From contig NC_049990.1 of assembly GCF_000003815.2 (NCBI RefSeq), forward strand, positions 20,790,327-20,854,326: a stretch of 64,000 nt of DNA, in the 5' to 3' direction. Source of the stretch: Branchiostoma floridae. Lineage: Eukaryota > Chordata > Leptocardii > Amphioxiformes > Branchiostomatidae. Position 1 is the stretch's first letter. Every line of letters begins with the position of its first letter. The position numbers were made by a program, and so were the translations under genes. Of the stretch, positions 1 to 13,160 are shown in pieces. The notes under the pieces are model-generated. The model was given only the letters and a program-made list of their open reading frames with translations. It searched no databases and was not told where the DNA came from.

Positions 1-2358
1 AACCGGCGGAGGCGAAGATTTCTGTGGATTATGTGGAAAGAAACAAAAATATGATCAGGAAGGGAGCAGACAGAAAATGGTAAATTCTTTTATTTGCTGT
101 TATCTGCTCTTAACAGCTGCTGTAAGACATGAATAAGTAATCTATTGTTTATTGTCTCTTTTTATCCCATCAGGTAGCTTATACATGTATTAATAAGGTA
201 CTTTCAAAAGTTTTTTCTTCCTTCTTATTAAACTTTAAGGTATGACATTTAGATGTGATTTGTATCTTTAATTATTATGCACGAATTGTACAAGGGAATC
301 GTAACAGTCATTTTAGAGAGCTTGTTATTAATTTTCATTATTACCATCTAGTATAATTCTTGTGTTATTAGGGCACATTGTAGTTATTGGATTTCTGATT
401 AGTCAGCTTTCAGAAGAATTCCTTTGATCTGTTGTCAGTTGAAGCCAATGTTTTATCACATTCATCACTCCTTCCATTAGAAAGTCCCTGAGTGGTAACC
501 ACATATACCACAGGGGCCCTGTGCAGTGGCTCGGATTGTTAATCTGATTCTTATCCACATTAGGCACTGTGTACTGTTGGCTTGAAGGAAAGAATTTTAT
601 CCTATGGTTAATATTATGTTCAACTATTTTTGTCTATAACTGACATTCTTGAGCAGCTTCGCACTTCTTTGGGGTGCAGTATTTTGTTTGTTTTGCATAC
701 CTGGTAAACCACCTCATGGCATAACACACATCATGTTTGTACTGAACAGTACAAGCTGCATATACGGACAGATTTGTTTTATCCACTCACACCGGGATGG
801 TCCCCTATTCTTATTGATAAATGTGGTGGGTTTTAATGTGCTCAAGGTATGGCTCAAGGTGTACTGCATTATTCTCCTAGCAGAAGTTAGACTCTGGCTG
901 TTTTCTTGACATTTTTTAGGCATTTTTATCGGGCTTTATATTTTGTATCGTTTTGTTGATGTCTCACGGCTTAGGCAAAATGGTACAAAATAGAAAGCTT
1001 GATAAAAACACCTAAAAAACATTAAAAAACAGCTGGAGCCTAAACTCTGCTTGGAGAGTAGTGCAGCATGTACATGTAGTGTGAAAGTGCCACTCATATA
1101 TCTTTGAAGTTTGCAAATAGACGCGGTGTTGTATACACAAGTAGTTTACAAGAATGACAACTGGTGCTTGTGTGAACACTTGTCGTACCGTGAATTTGTT
1201 TCTTGTCCTGAATCTCAAACATGCGGTGCGTTTGTTGTAAAACCTTAGCGGCAGCCCCAAAGTCATGGTAGCTTGATGGAAGTCACGCCTGACTTGGAGG
1301 ATGCAGGTGAAATGAGGCGTGCACTGTCTGTATCTCAGGTCCTGAGGCGCCGCACACAGACGCAGGCTCCTACACGCGCCATTATTTATAGATTTTACTG
1401 CAGAAGAAAGAGGAAGTCAAAGATGGAGTCTCACCTTGGTCTGACCTTGCTAAGGTGGTGTAAGAAGATATTCCTTCCGAGTAGAAGAGTGTCTATCTTC
1501 TCATCATACTTCTTCTTCATTCATGCTTTTTATCTGTTTCTTGCTGCCAGTGCAGATTGATTTTCAAAAGCCTGTAGCCACAGAAGGGGGAAGTGGAAAA
1601 GATTGGAGGGAAGGAAGTGTAATCTCAACCAATTTATCTGGTCAAGGTGTATTAAAGATATTGAAATCAAGGAAATAAACATCAGCATCAAGGCAAAAGC
1701 TAATCTCACTGTACTGTTTTTAGACCTGTCTTCATCATTATATACACTCAGGTAACTTTGTATTACATGTACGTATTACATGGTTTAAAAAATCATCAAC
1801 TTAAAAACTGTCTGTGACGGTCTTGTCTGTTAATTCCATGCATACAATGTATGTCCAAAGGTATTCTTCTGATACATTGAGTAAAGATTGCTTGGTCTGG
1901 AGAGGACAGTACAGCATTGTTTTAGGGCATTACTTTAGTTTGAACACAGTCCAGAAAGGCAGGGGTACTTGGCAGGGTGGTTAGGACCCTGTGGACGTGC
2001 GAGGCGTCTATAGGGGGGTTGTATTTAGGTAAAGTGTTTTGGTATGTGGGACCACATTGTAGGCAGACTGGTAACCTCTTGGTCTCCTGTATGTTCCAGA
2101 AACGTGATCTGGATTTGCTCTATTGTGACAGGTTTGGTTGTCTGTTTTGTTATCGCTACAAAATTGTCAACAGGGTTATGAGGTTATCTTTTAAAGAGTC
2201 TATCTCAACAGTTTTGACAGTTGACCACAACCAAAAATGTTAAAACAGCACAGAGAGAAAAGAAACATCGGTTTGTAAACAAAGTTATAAAGGGACCACC
2301 TGACTCAAGATAAGCAGCTAACCTCAAAAGTGGGTCATGAGTGATAACATTCTGTAGG
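1..2358. other. Intronic sequence without a recognised gene
   Basis: AT-rich sequence, read as part of the long CASK intron. A GC-richer patch at about 1273-1430 and an open frame over the first 78 bases followed by a weak donor-like gtaaat are visible, but neither matches CASK or another family I recognise. No transposase or RNA gene was seen. Confidence 0.6.
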
Positions 2359-2360
2359 TA

Positions 2361-3221
2361 CAGTCAAACCTGCCCAAGACGACCACCCGGGGGACCGGAC
2401 AAAAACGGTCGATTTGGACAGGTGGTCGCTGAGAAGAGTATCGACTCAAAACATGCCCTATGCAAAGTATAACGGTTTCCGTTGTGTTTAATGGCAAATA
2501 GCAAGCACACTGCACGCACGCAAAGAAGCGAGGTATTTAATGTCAAATACAACACGCACACTGTAAATTGTACATGTAAATTTAACCCCAGCTTTTATAC
2601 GATACAGCATAATATTTGTACACTAACGTTTTAGACAGTAAGGGAACTTTGATGCTGTCAGTTACCATACAAGCCTTTATGCGTCGCTGTGTTCTTGATC
2701 GCCGTATCTGAAATAACTACGGTGCACCTTGCGAATTCTATGCCCGGTACGTCCCAATAGCGTACTTACCCAAGGGTGAATGTACAGTACAGTTGGACAA
2801 AAGCACTCACACAGATCTTTCTTTAAAAGGTATGAGCTACACAGATCTTTCTTAGAAATTTCCTCCCATATTACAGTAGACTGCCCCATTGACCCACCCA
2901 TTGACCGCCGCAGTCTTTATTCTAAACATAACAACGTAATGGCAGTCAAAATCCGACGCAAACTGGTCGATTTCGGCACAAAATCGCGCTAGTTATCATC
3001 AAAAATCGATGAAAACCTCAATTTTGAAAATGATGCGGTCGTTAAGGGGCCCAATTTGGGCCGGTCGCGGTCGCGTTGGCCAGGTGGTCGTTGAGAAAAG
3101 GTTGCTTAATCATTCAAGTTAATGCTTACGTCAATAGGAAAAAAAATCGGGACTGAGAAAAAGCGGTCGAAATGGCCAGGTGGTCGCTGAGAAGAGGTGG
3201 TCGCTCGGGCAGGTTTGACTG
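2361..3221. mobile_element. Pogo/Tigger-type non-autonomous DNA transposon (MITE)
   Basis: The ends are inverted: CAGTCAAACCTGCCC on the left and GGGCAGGTTTGACTG on the right, each flanked by TA (2359-2360 and 3222-3223), the target duplication of Tc1/mariner-type elements. CAGT.AAACCT ends are characteristic of pogo/Tigger members. The 861-bp interior has no transposase frame but repeats a GGTCG-rich motif (GGCCAGGTGGTCG and variants) near both ends. The copy looks non-autonomous and fairly well preserved. Confidence 0.8.
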
Positions 3222-3223
3222 TA

Positions 3224-5365
3224 CCTGGTTCATGTTAGGTCAACCAGGTAACACAGAATTGTATGTCACACATGTTTGTGTTACATGCATTTGTTGCATT
3301 GTCACATACGGGTAGTACCATATATATCAATATATCAATATACCATAAATATCAATAGTATAGTAAGTGTTGGACATGCAGTTTAATTTGGACTTGCAGT
3401 TTCAGAATGAGTCACAAGGGGGACCTTTTGAGCTGGCCCTCATATTTGCACATGCAGGATTCTGCAATGCCTGATCTTTAAAGCTCTAGTAAATGCAGAG
3501 GAGTTTTTCTGCAACACCTATTTCCTCCTGGTTCTAACAGATACTAGTATTCACATGGTTGACTCTTTCATTAACATTGACATTGGATGACTCTTTCTGT
3601 ATCATTTCCTACATGTACCTTCTGTATCCTACCATCTGTTTGATAGGAATAAGTTATTTCACACGTCAATGAAGGTTAGACATCCAGGTAATGAGATAAG
3701 CCAAATAGTAATTACTCAAGCAACCAGATCGCAAATCTTATCCAGTTGCTTGAGTAATTTCTATTTTTTGTCTTCACCAGTTAGGTTTTAGCAGGGAAAA
3801 TGAGGGTCAAGTCCGATATTGGGCCCCATAGCGGCTTTCTAAGGTACTGCAGTGGCACTTCCGGTTTTGTTACCTCATTGTTTATAGTTTTAAGAAATAT
3901 CAGTATTCAACCTCTTTAGGCTTTATATGTTAATGTTTTAGGTGACAAATTATTCCTAGTATTGTCCTAGTCTGTGAAGGCTGACTGACACTAGTACTAC
4001 TGGTAGTCTAGTATTCCTGTGTTAGTACTGTGTTTTATGTTACAGTAGTTTTTGTGTTCACATTCAAGATGCCTGCCTGCCTGTCTGTTAGCATCTTAAA
4101 GTTTGTGCAACTGGCCCCTTGCTCCTTTCTGTGAGGTTCCTCCTTGATCCAGCACTGTTTCTGTCTTTCTGGTTCGTCTTTTTGTCCCCACAGTTTGATA
4201 CAGACAAACATTTCCTACAGGCAGCATGGCGTCACTAGGTCTCTAGTTTACCGTGTTAGCTGACCCCGATGTGTACTCTGCTATTCCTGGACACATAGCT
4301 CACATGGTAATGTCCCCTTCTCCACTCCCCGTGAACCAGGATAACAAGGAAAGGGCAGCCCCAGTGACCATTAACATTGGCCAGTCCCTAAGTGTTCCAA
4401 AATGTAAACTGGAATTTGCCTTGGAAATTGGTCCCTAGGCATATAAGAGCTGTGTTGCATTTTTAGTATTTGTTCTCTACTGTTGTGAGTCAGAGGGTTT
4501 TTGCACATCTGTGAGTTGCTATAGCTAGGTGGATATAAGGACGTCATGGCACAGGTATGTCCTCTTTTGATTTAGATTTTAACCTACAAGTTCATTACAA
4601 ACATGTGAGTCATATGCTGTGCGACATAGATACATGTAATTTGGATAACTGCATATTTGTCGTGCTGTATGCATGTACTAGACTAAGTGGTAACGGTCAT
4701 CCAAATAGGGTGTGTCCATCTGTACAATACATGTATATTTCCTTACTATATTGATACGGTATTCTAATGATAAAGAGGATTTCGCATTCTATAATGCTGA
4801 ATGGTTTTTGAGGAAAGGATATAACGGGAGGTGCCCCAACACGGTACGCTTTTTCTTGCGCTCAAACTCATGGCGCTCCATCGCTAGTTGCCTGAGAGTG
4901 GTCAAATTTTGATGACTGAATTTTTTACTCATAGATTTGAACAACATACTTGAATAAGAAATGCATTCATGTGGTTCATGAACCTTTCGCGCTGCGTGTT
5001 ACAAGCGGCAAACACTGAGAGACAATTTCGTGTATGTAACCTTCCAATTTTGTGCTACGCTGGACAGTGTGCCTAACTCGGTACGCTTTTTTTTATATTT
5101 TGCTCTCTTTAGAAGTAAGTGGTAAATCTAAGTACACAGAAAAAAATTAATAGTATGATATTTTAGCTTTCTTTTGACAGTAAAATCGTGACTGTATGTA
5201 CTTCTTGTCTCACATGAGGAAGGCTCTACCTAGAACAATCCAGCTGATGTTTTACGGGCAATGGGCTGAATGCACTGATTGCGAATGCCCGACTAAAAAA
5301 ACCATTACAAAAAAACGACACCGCCAACATCAACAAAACTCTGTCTGATTATATAAAAGATCATC
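3224..5365. other. Intronic sequence without a recognised gene
   Basis: Contains the foldback at 3704-3765 and two spaced copies of a short motif ending cggtacgctttttt (about 4838 and 5080). Nothing coding is supported. It runs into an assembly gap. Confidence 0.55.
3704..3765. repeat. Short foldback (21-bp arms, about 20-base loop)
   Basis: Arm AATAGTAATTACTCAAGCAA is followed, after about 20 bases, by its inverse with one mismatch. Nearby bases (aaggttagacatccagg, 3672-3688) recur inverted at about 46219-46236, so the foldback probably belongs to a dispersed repeat family of which only fragments remain here. Confidence 0.6.
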
Positions 5366-5606
5366 NNNNNNNNNNNNNNNNNNNNNNNNNNNNNNNNNNN
5401 NNNNNNNNNNNNNNNNNNNNNNNNNNNNNNNNNNNNNNNNNNNNNNNNNNNNNNNNNNNNNNNNNNNNNNNNNNNNNNNNNNNNNNNNNNNNNNNNNNNN
5501 NNNNNNNNNNNNNNNNNNNNNNNNNNNNNNNNNNNNNNNNNNNNNNNNNNNNNNNNNNNNNNNNNNNNNNNNNNNNNNNNNNNNNNNNNNNNNNNNNNNN
5601 NNNNNN
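5366..5606. other. Assembly gap (241 N)
   Basis: Run of N. The flanks are intronic; no exon is interrupted as far as the CASK frame shows. Confidence 0.99.
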
Positions 5607-6540
5607 TTACCTTTGTAATCAGCATAGTCAGTGGCAACAAACACGGTGTACTTATGGATAATAAGATCAGCAAAAAATCCGTACCGTCTTACGACGAGGA
5701 CCGTCTTAGGGCGGCCCCCGTTATCATTCAGCAGAATTTTTGTTTCACACCGCCGCACTTTTTTGTAGAAAAGAGTATTACTGTGTGTTTCATTTGTTTG
5801 ATACAATTTTGAACCTTGATGGGAGTGACACTGAATGTGAACTCTATGTTAACTGTTGATCCAGAAAAATAGTAGAATAGTCCACTGTTCAAATGCATCT
5901 CTGCCTTGAGTGTATTTTAATGGTGCCCTGTGCATGATTAGTATGGAAGGTATCACACTAGGGATAGAGGTTCATTCCCAAGGGTGATATGAAAGAGTAG
6001 GGGCATAACTATTAGGATTGGCCCAGTTCTTTAGATGTTAAAGGGGGTTGTTATTCAGCTGTAGGAATGAGGACGCACCCCCAGGTCTTTTTTAGAGATC
6101 AACAGAGCCCTGCTGTAACATACTGTAGTGAACTGTGAGTAAACAGCTCTGTCAATATACCGTCTTCACACTGGGGCTTTACTGAGGAGGCAATTTGGTG
6201 ATGTTGCTGCAGTTCTGTCATGTTCTGAAAGGTGGCGCTACTGTCGCTCTTGGTGAAGATGATTTGGAGTTTGCTATGTTTGATATGAGCAAGGACGTCG
6301 ATATGAGAGTATAAGGATGGCAAATGTTGTCTCTGTTTTTGTCTTGAAATGCAAGCTTGCAAACCTAAATTTTACTGGACTAGGTAGTGTTAGATTGATA
6401 TCATAATGTTTTATAGATTATTTATTTATTTCAAAGTCCACCTTGTTTGGTTTCAAACTTCTGTAAACATTACAACTGTAGTTCGTATACATGTAGAATA
6501 GTAAAAGGAATTCTTTGTCCTGCACAAGTCGCTAGACCAG

Positions 6541-7307
6541 AATGAAGCTTAACAAGGCTAGGTACCAGGCTAGGCTTAACTAGAATAGTAAGAGGCACAC
6601 TGTGTCCTATAATGTAGTAAACATGTCCATGTTACATGATAGATGGTTCAGAAGCCTAACAAGACTGGGTACCAGACTAGACCTCACTAGAACGGTTACA
6701 GTAAGAGGCGCACTGTGTCCTATAAAGTAGTAAACATGTCTACGTGTTGAAGCTTATCAAGCCTGAGTACCAGGCTAGACCTAACTAGAACAGTAAGAGG
6801 CACACTGTGTCCTATAAAGTAGTAAACATGTCCATGTTACATGATGGATGGTTGAGAAGCTCAACAAGCCTGCGTACCAGTCTAGGCCTAACTAGAACAG
6901 TAAGAGGCACACTGTGTCCTATAAAGTAGTAAACATGTCCATGTTGCATGATTGATGGTTCAGAAGCCCAACAAGCCTGAGTACCAGGCTAGACCTAACT
7001 AGAACAGTAAGAGGCACACTGTGTCCTATAAAGTGGTAAACATGTCCATGTTGCATGATGGATGGGGTGGAAGCTCAACAAGCCTGCGTACCAGTCTAGG
7101 CCTAACTACATGTACATGTAGAACAGTAAGAGGCACACTGTGTCCTATAAAGTAGTAAACATGTCCATGTTACATGATGGATGGGGTGGAAGCTCAACAA
7201 GCCTGCGTACCAGTCTAGGCCTAACTACATGTACATGTAGAACAGTAAGAGGCACACTGTGTCCTATAAAGTAGTAAACATGTCCATGTTACATGATGGA
7301 TGGGGTG
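6541..7307. repeat. Tandem array, about 107-bp unit, seven copies
   Basis: Each unit contains gtaccaggctag, aacagtaagaggcacactgt, a cctataaagtagtaaacatg segment and tgatggatgg. Unit starts are roughly 96-120 bases apart. The last two units share an inserted tacatgtacatgta palindrome, showing that the right end was amplified most recently. There is no coding potential. Confidence 0.9.
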
Positions 7308-9980
7308 GGTAGTAAATGTTACAGTTCCCATGGGAGGGACAATGTCAGAACGTGATGGACAGAGATGAATGGGTTTGTGCCAGCGAGATGAATAAATGAT
7401 ATACTGTGCTCTTGATTCTGATGGAGACAAAGGAGACAAAGATGGGGAAGAGTGGGGGTACCCTTGGATTGATTTAAACCTTGACAAGTTGGAGACCTAG
7501 TGGTTGGCAATGATGGATTGGAAGAGATGAGTGAAGTGTAGTACCCTAACCAGGGGGTCCACTCAGCATAATTTGAAGGACTTGTCGACTCACTAGTAGG
7601 TCTTTCCAAAGATAGGGAAGGATTCAAGCTGTCAAGTAGAATAGATTTCAACTTCAAGGTCGCTCAGAGTAAATTAGAATGCCACATGTTGTGGTATACA
7701 TGTCTAAGATGAGTCCCGATGGACACATGAAAATTTCAGAAGTTGCCAGAAGGTGTTTTTGACATCCCTGTGGCTGTGATATTAATAGAATAGATAACTC
7801 ATATTTAGGCTGGTAGGGTTGAAAAAACAGCAATAAAAGTTTGACAGCGCCATAAACAATGCGCATCACTGGTATCTTTTCTTTGATGCTTCGTTCAGTT
7901 GTTTGTGATAAGAAGCATTTAGACCTTGGACGTAAGTCCCTACAAGCCATGAATGTCAAATATTTTGCAGTTTGTAGAATTGTGGCATTTTTTTTTGCTT
8001 TCAAGACTTAATCTTTAAATTCAATTCTCAGGACCCATACTTTGCCCGTAGTTTGTATGAGTAAAATGTTTATTTGAACTTTCCATCATTGAACATCATG
8101 AGGGCCCCCATGCCACTTTTCTATACGGCGTAGGCATCCTATTTTGATATCTCGCAATTTGTAGGAAAGTTGTCCTATTCACTTAATAAATTTGTAGGGA
8201 GGCGACCATATTTTGCATGATTAGCTCAATGTTAGCATAATACGAAGGGAGTTCTTCTGAATTCGTCTTAAGACATTGAACCCCCAATGCGGACCCTCAT
8301 ACAACTCATTTTAATATCAACTCAAATTTGAACAAAAATGGTTTGCCAAAGGCATGTAGTTATAAGTATGGCATCAAAATTGGAATTATTCTGCATAAGA
8401 TAATAAAAATGATACACGCTACATGCCCCCCATGGCTACTACAGCTCATAAGATGTTCTCTCCTATAGCAATCCTTTCCCCATGTGACCGGCACCCTCCC
8501 AGGCCTAATGATTAATGAATAACGGATGAACAAAAAGCCAGAAGAGATGAACCTGACCTTTCTAGCGTCTGTGACGTGTCCTGGGAATACTTCAAGGTAA
8601 TCCTTATAAACTAGAGAGGAAAGCTGATGTGAGTAAGTGGATGGATCCCTGTAGTGCCCCCCTCCCCCCCACTGTGTATTATGTGTAAGATGTATGTTTC
8701 AATTTCCTATCAATGCCACCTGTTGTGGTGTATAATTTGTCTTTTACTGGGAGAGATAAATAGAACAATATGTCTGTCCATTTTAGATGCTGCAAGTACT
8801 AGCTAGATAGGATTGAGCATTGTGCTGATATGAATATTGTTCGTATTAGAATTATAACTTTAAAGACATTATTTTTCAAGGATTTTGGTAAATGTATAGC
8901 TCTGCTACATTCACTTTTGCGCTGCTGACCATTTGACAATGTATTCATTTTATACAATGTATCTTCCTCTTTTTTTTTTAGAAAAACTCATGAGTCATAA
9001 TCATATAGAATCTGATGTAATCTAGATCACAAGATAATAAATGACTATGAAAGTAGACGATATACGTCAAACAACTGGACATGTCGTTGATATCATTTTT
9101 TAAGTCATAGCTGCTGCAAAATAAGTTTTGAGCTTTTGCACAAGCTGAAAAAATGGCTGACAATACAGTTTATCAAATGTCTTAAATTTTTGCAAAAATA
9201 TGGGTAAGACCTTAGAGAAATAGGGTCCAGAGAAAAAGCATTTAGTAATTAAAAAAGTATGTTTTATCACTTTTCATAACCATTGTCAGATTTCAGCAGT
9301 CTTAATTGTGTTGACTACATTCATAAGGTGTAATATCATATCTGTGTTGAAAATACCATTAATCAGTTCAGCTATAAAGTCTTCCAAATATGCATTAAAA
9401 GCTAATTGAGGGGCAAAGCCTATGGCATACCACAAGCATTAAAATTGCTTAAGAGCCATCATAGTAACTTTTCGCCCCTTATCAACATTACTGATAATAG
9501 CATTAGGTCTCTGCGTTGTTGTTAAAGTTAAAGGCAGACGGTATCACATGTAACACTCGTACACACCCACCTATCTACATCAGGGGAGTTTGTTAGTATA
9601 TAGTGGCACCACAGGTTGCCTTTAATGATGTTAGTTCCAACGCCATGGCCATAGAGTTAATGGGACCCTCAGTCATGATACAAGTTTAAGCTCCCAGTGG
9701 CTTTTCTTATAACATGGTCTGGGGAATAGGCCTTTTACCATAGACAGACATACGTTGTATGAAGGTGGACTGTCTATATATACTGGAAAGGTTACAGTGC
9801 ATTTTTATAGTTACCAAAAGAAAATATCATAGACCTGTATACATGTATGTGTGACACTATAGATGAAGCTTTTTTTATCATCTTAACTAGTGACAGCCTG
9901 TAAGTATTTGCCTCCCTGTACTGTAAGTTGCTGGGCAATTTTGTTTTTGCTGTGTCTGGATGTTTTTTTATTGTGTCTTA
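7308..9980. other. Intronic sequence without a recognised gene
   Basis: Mostly AT-rich. Chance open frames on the minus strand near 7221-8004 have no recognisable domain and overlap the tandem array at one end. No repeat with clear ends was found. Confidence 0.55.
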
Positions 9981-10350
9981 AGGCCACACCAATTTAATTT
10001 CTTGGTTCACGGATTTTTTCATAAAAAATATGGAGCGAGAGGGCGAAATAAAAATAAAAATAAAAATCATAAAATGGTTGGGGTAAAGGTAACGGCTAAT
10101 CCAAAACATAAAGAAAAAAAGTTTTCAGTTTGAAAAAAGTACAAAAACACTATTATTGTACAGTAACAGCACCTGTACCCACCCTTTAAGGAGCTTATGA
10201 TATAAAGGCCAAGTTGCTACACCAGAAAGTTGGTGAATGGTTTCATTAATGGTGAAAATGTGCTGAGTGGTAATTTTTATTTTTATTTTTTTTTTCCAAA
10301 AAATAGGAGCGAGCGAATCCGTGAACCAAGAAATTAAATTGGTGTGGCCT
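9981..10350. mobile_element. 370-bp MITE, copy 1 of 3
   Basis: Starts AGGCCACACCAATTTAATTT and ends with the inverse; the inverted repeat runs about 36 bases through ttcttggttcacggatt. Inside these, an A-rich arm (repeated aaaat units) faces a T-rich arm, so the whole element can fold. Near-identical copies lie at 34802-35171 and 36727-37095. There is no transposase frame. The superfamily is unassigned. Confidence 0.88.
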
Positions 10351-12660
10351 AAAATATCATAGTACAGTACAGCAGAGTGACAGGATGTGAGGGGGATACT
10401 AAACAGAGACTAACAGGATGTAAAGATCAGCTTGGATGTCACTACTTTATGGAGACATGACATCTTTGAACTCTTGTTGTTTTTTGTCCTTTGGGAGAAG
10501 GACCAATGTTTAGTAAACACATGTTGATCTGAGACTAACATTTTAGGTTTTACATTTTCATTACTTAATTCATTTTGACACAAATACAACTGACAATGTT
10601 TTCATTGCTATCTGTTTGGTATACAGCATATGTCTAGCATAGCCTAAATGATTACTAGTTCCTCACAATTTAATCCCTCTGGTTGCAAAAAGAAAATAGT
10701 AACCACAACCACTATCCTATGATTGTGGTAACCCGGGGATACAGGTGCAGCTGCAGCACCCATCATTGTCCAAGATTAATGTCCCTGTGACACACAAGTG
10801 GAACAGAGGCAGCTGGTATCTGAAACCTGGTTCCAGACTATTGACCATGTCCTCACCAGTGGATCTTCAATCTAAGTCACACTGTTTGGCTTCTAATGTT
10901 TAGCAAGTAGCTTCAATTAGAGCCTGAGGCCAGATCAGGTGGCTTAGCTGGTTCCTAGCCAAATGGAATATGGAGAATGGGTTTGATTATACATAGACCA
11001 GATGGTTACTTTGTTGAACTGTTGTAGATTGTTGTGGAAAATGAATGAAGGCTACTGGGAGGGTAAAAGTATAAGGGGTAAATGAACAGTTTCTTTATTC
11101 ACGGTGTTCCACAAGGATGCATACTGGGACTTGAGCTCAGCACTCAGCATTTGGGTAAGAGTATGGACGTTAAACACACATGGACCCCCTACTAACTGTA
11201 GTGATTGCACAAAAGCTGTGTGGCCCAAGGCTACAGATACAGAGATAGGTGCTAGCCCATGCACGGTTTGTTGATGGAAGGACATTAACTGAATTTGCTG
11301 TTTTATCTTTTTATAGAAATTCTGCCTGAGTATGGTATTGTAGTTTGTAATCTACCTGAGTATGGTCTTGTAGTTAATAATCTACCAGAGTATGGTCTTG
11401 TAGTTAATAATCTACCAGAGTATGGTCTTGTAGTTGATAAAATGCAGCAGATTTTCTTGTCAATTATGCATAAGACAGGATTAGACCTAGGTTTGATTTG
11501 CAGATAGCAGCAGAATGATGTGAAGGAGAAAGACGTAAACAGTTCCCGCTGGCTGACAAACATTGATCGCTTAGATTAGGGCACCGCTGTTTGGCGAATT
11601 CCCAGGCACATCAGGAAAATATGTCCCATTGAACTTAGCGGCAAAGATGTGTGGCCGGATATTGTCTCAGAGAAATCACAGTCATTTCACGGCAGTTGAA
11701 TATGACGCGAAAGAGAACAGCATACCGGTCTGATTAATGCGACAATTCCCCAGTGCTTCTCTTTAATATTAAGTCTGTCACCACTTGGCGTGTCGCGTAA
11801 TACATAGTACATTTGCCAGACTCAAAATACTTTTTTCTGTCTGTAACGTGTGAAATTACCTGCACCAGAGAAATGTTACCTACACCATTCAAATATACCC
11901 CAAAAGTGGATAAAAACAACCGTTTGAAATACTCAATACACCTGTTTACCAACAAAGTAGGTAAGGGAATACTGCCTTGCATAGAAGCTAATTAAAATGT
12001 TGCATTTCGATGTACATGTACTCACATTGATAACAAACTGTCAGTGATCATCATCACACAATAATGTACAACTTTCATAACCTGGTGCAGGTTAGGTACA
12101 GGTAGACATCAGAAATACCTGCACAGTCCAACTTTTACCTGCACTAACATGCATATGCTGCTGGTATTTCGAGCCCCAATTTGGTTTCCATCTTCTCTTT
12201 TTCACAGATGTCATTTTTGGAGACTTGCAAAGAAAAATGGCTGCATTTTTGTCCTGTTCATCTCACTTATCTTTCAAGGAGAGAGTCTCGGAAGTGGAAC
12301 AAATTACTTATTGTATTGACAGGAGATGTATTGACTGGAACTTTGGCACTAATGTAGACTAGTGATTATGTGGTCTTTGATAGATAGAGCAAAGGAACAA
12401 TCATTAAAGCTGCTGTGACATTGCAGGTTTTATAAGAATCCTCTTCATGCTGATGCATACTTTTATAGCAGTGTTAAAGTCTTAAGCCATCCTTGACTTA
12501 GACATGATTTTTGGTTATTGCTGCCAGAGACAGGAATTTAATTGGAGCGTTCATCAAGAATAAATCATCACACCGCCTGCCTGCTGTTTAATCTATGAAT
12601 CGTTCCGTTGTTTTTGTTGCCATCCTAGCCAGTTATACATGTAGATGTATTATTACTAGA
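10351..12660. other. Intronic sequence with a minisatellite and a repeat fragment
   Basis: Includes the 30-bp minisatellite at 11322-11440 and, at 11103-11135, a fragment (ttccacaaggatgcatactg) related to the array at 12661-13160. Bases 11570-11780 are GC-richer without recognisable coding content. Confidence 0.55.
11322..11440. repeat. 30-bp minisatellite, four units
   Basis: Four units of the type aatctaccagagtatggtct plus tgtagttaat. The unit is a multiple of three, so it stays open in two frames on opposite strands (10-residue repeats such as LPEYGLVVNN). This openness follows from the repeat and is not evidence of a gene. Confidence 0.85.
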
Positions 12661-13160
12661 CAGATGTCTGGCTATAGTAAAGAAGGTTAGGATCCTACTT
12701 TATCATGTTGTAACTGTAATGAAGTGATAAAACAAAAGGCTTCTCCAGGGGACCATCAAGACACGTGTACAAATGAAGATGAAACGGGGTTCCACAAGGA
12801 TACATACTGGGACTTGAACTCAGATGTCTGGCTAGAGTACAGATTCTTTAAGGTTATTAGGATCCTATTTTATCATGTTGTAAGCATAATGAAGTGATAA
12901 AACAAAAGGGTTCTCTAGGGGACTATCAAGACACGTGTGCAAATGAAGATGGAACTGGGTTCCACAAGGATACATACTGGGACTTGAACTCAGATGTCTG
13001 GCTAGAGTACAGATTCTTTAAGGTTATTAGTATCCTACTTTATCATGTTCTTTAATGAAGTAATAAAACAAAAGGGTTCTCCAGGGGACAATCAAGACAC
13101 GTGTACAAATGAAGATGAAACTAGGTTCCACAAGGATGCATATTAGGACTTGAACTCACT
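12661..13160. repeat. Tandem repeat, about 160-170-bp unit, three copies
   Basis: Units begin cagatgtctggct at 12661, 12821 and 12991. They share cctac/attttatcatgttgta, tcaagacacgtgt and ttccacaaggatacatactg. The third is slightly shortened. A related fragment occurs at 11103. Confidence 0.88.

Noticed and set aside
1-78. Open frame at the window edge with a donor-like gtaaat
   Set aside because: Too short, no match to the CASK segment expected here, weak donor.
1273-1560. SVSQVL near a GC-rich patch, recalling the AVSQVLDSL of the first CASK L27 domain
   Set aside because: Similarity stops after six residues and the downstream frame bears no resemblance to L27.
11295-11507. Frame with 10-residue LPEYGLVVNN repeats after an acceptor-like tatag
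   Set aside because: Minisatellite with a unit divisible by three; open on both strands, no donor or family match.
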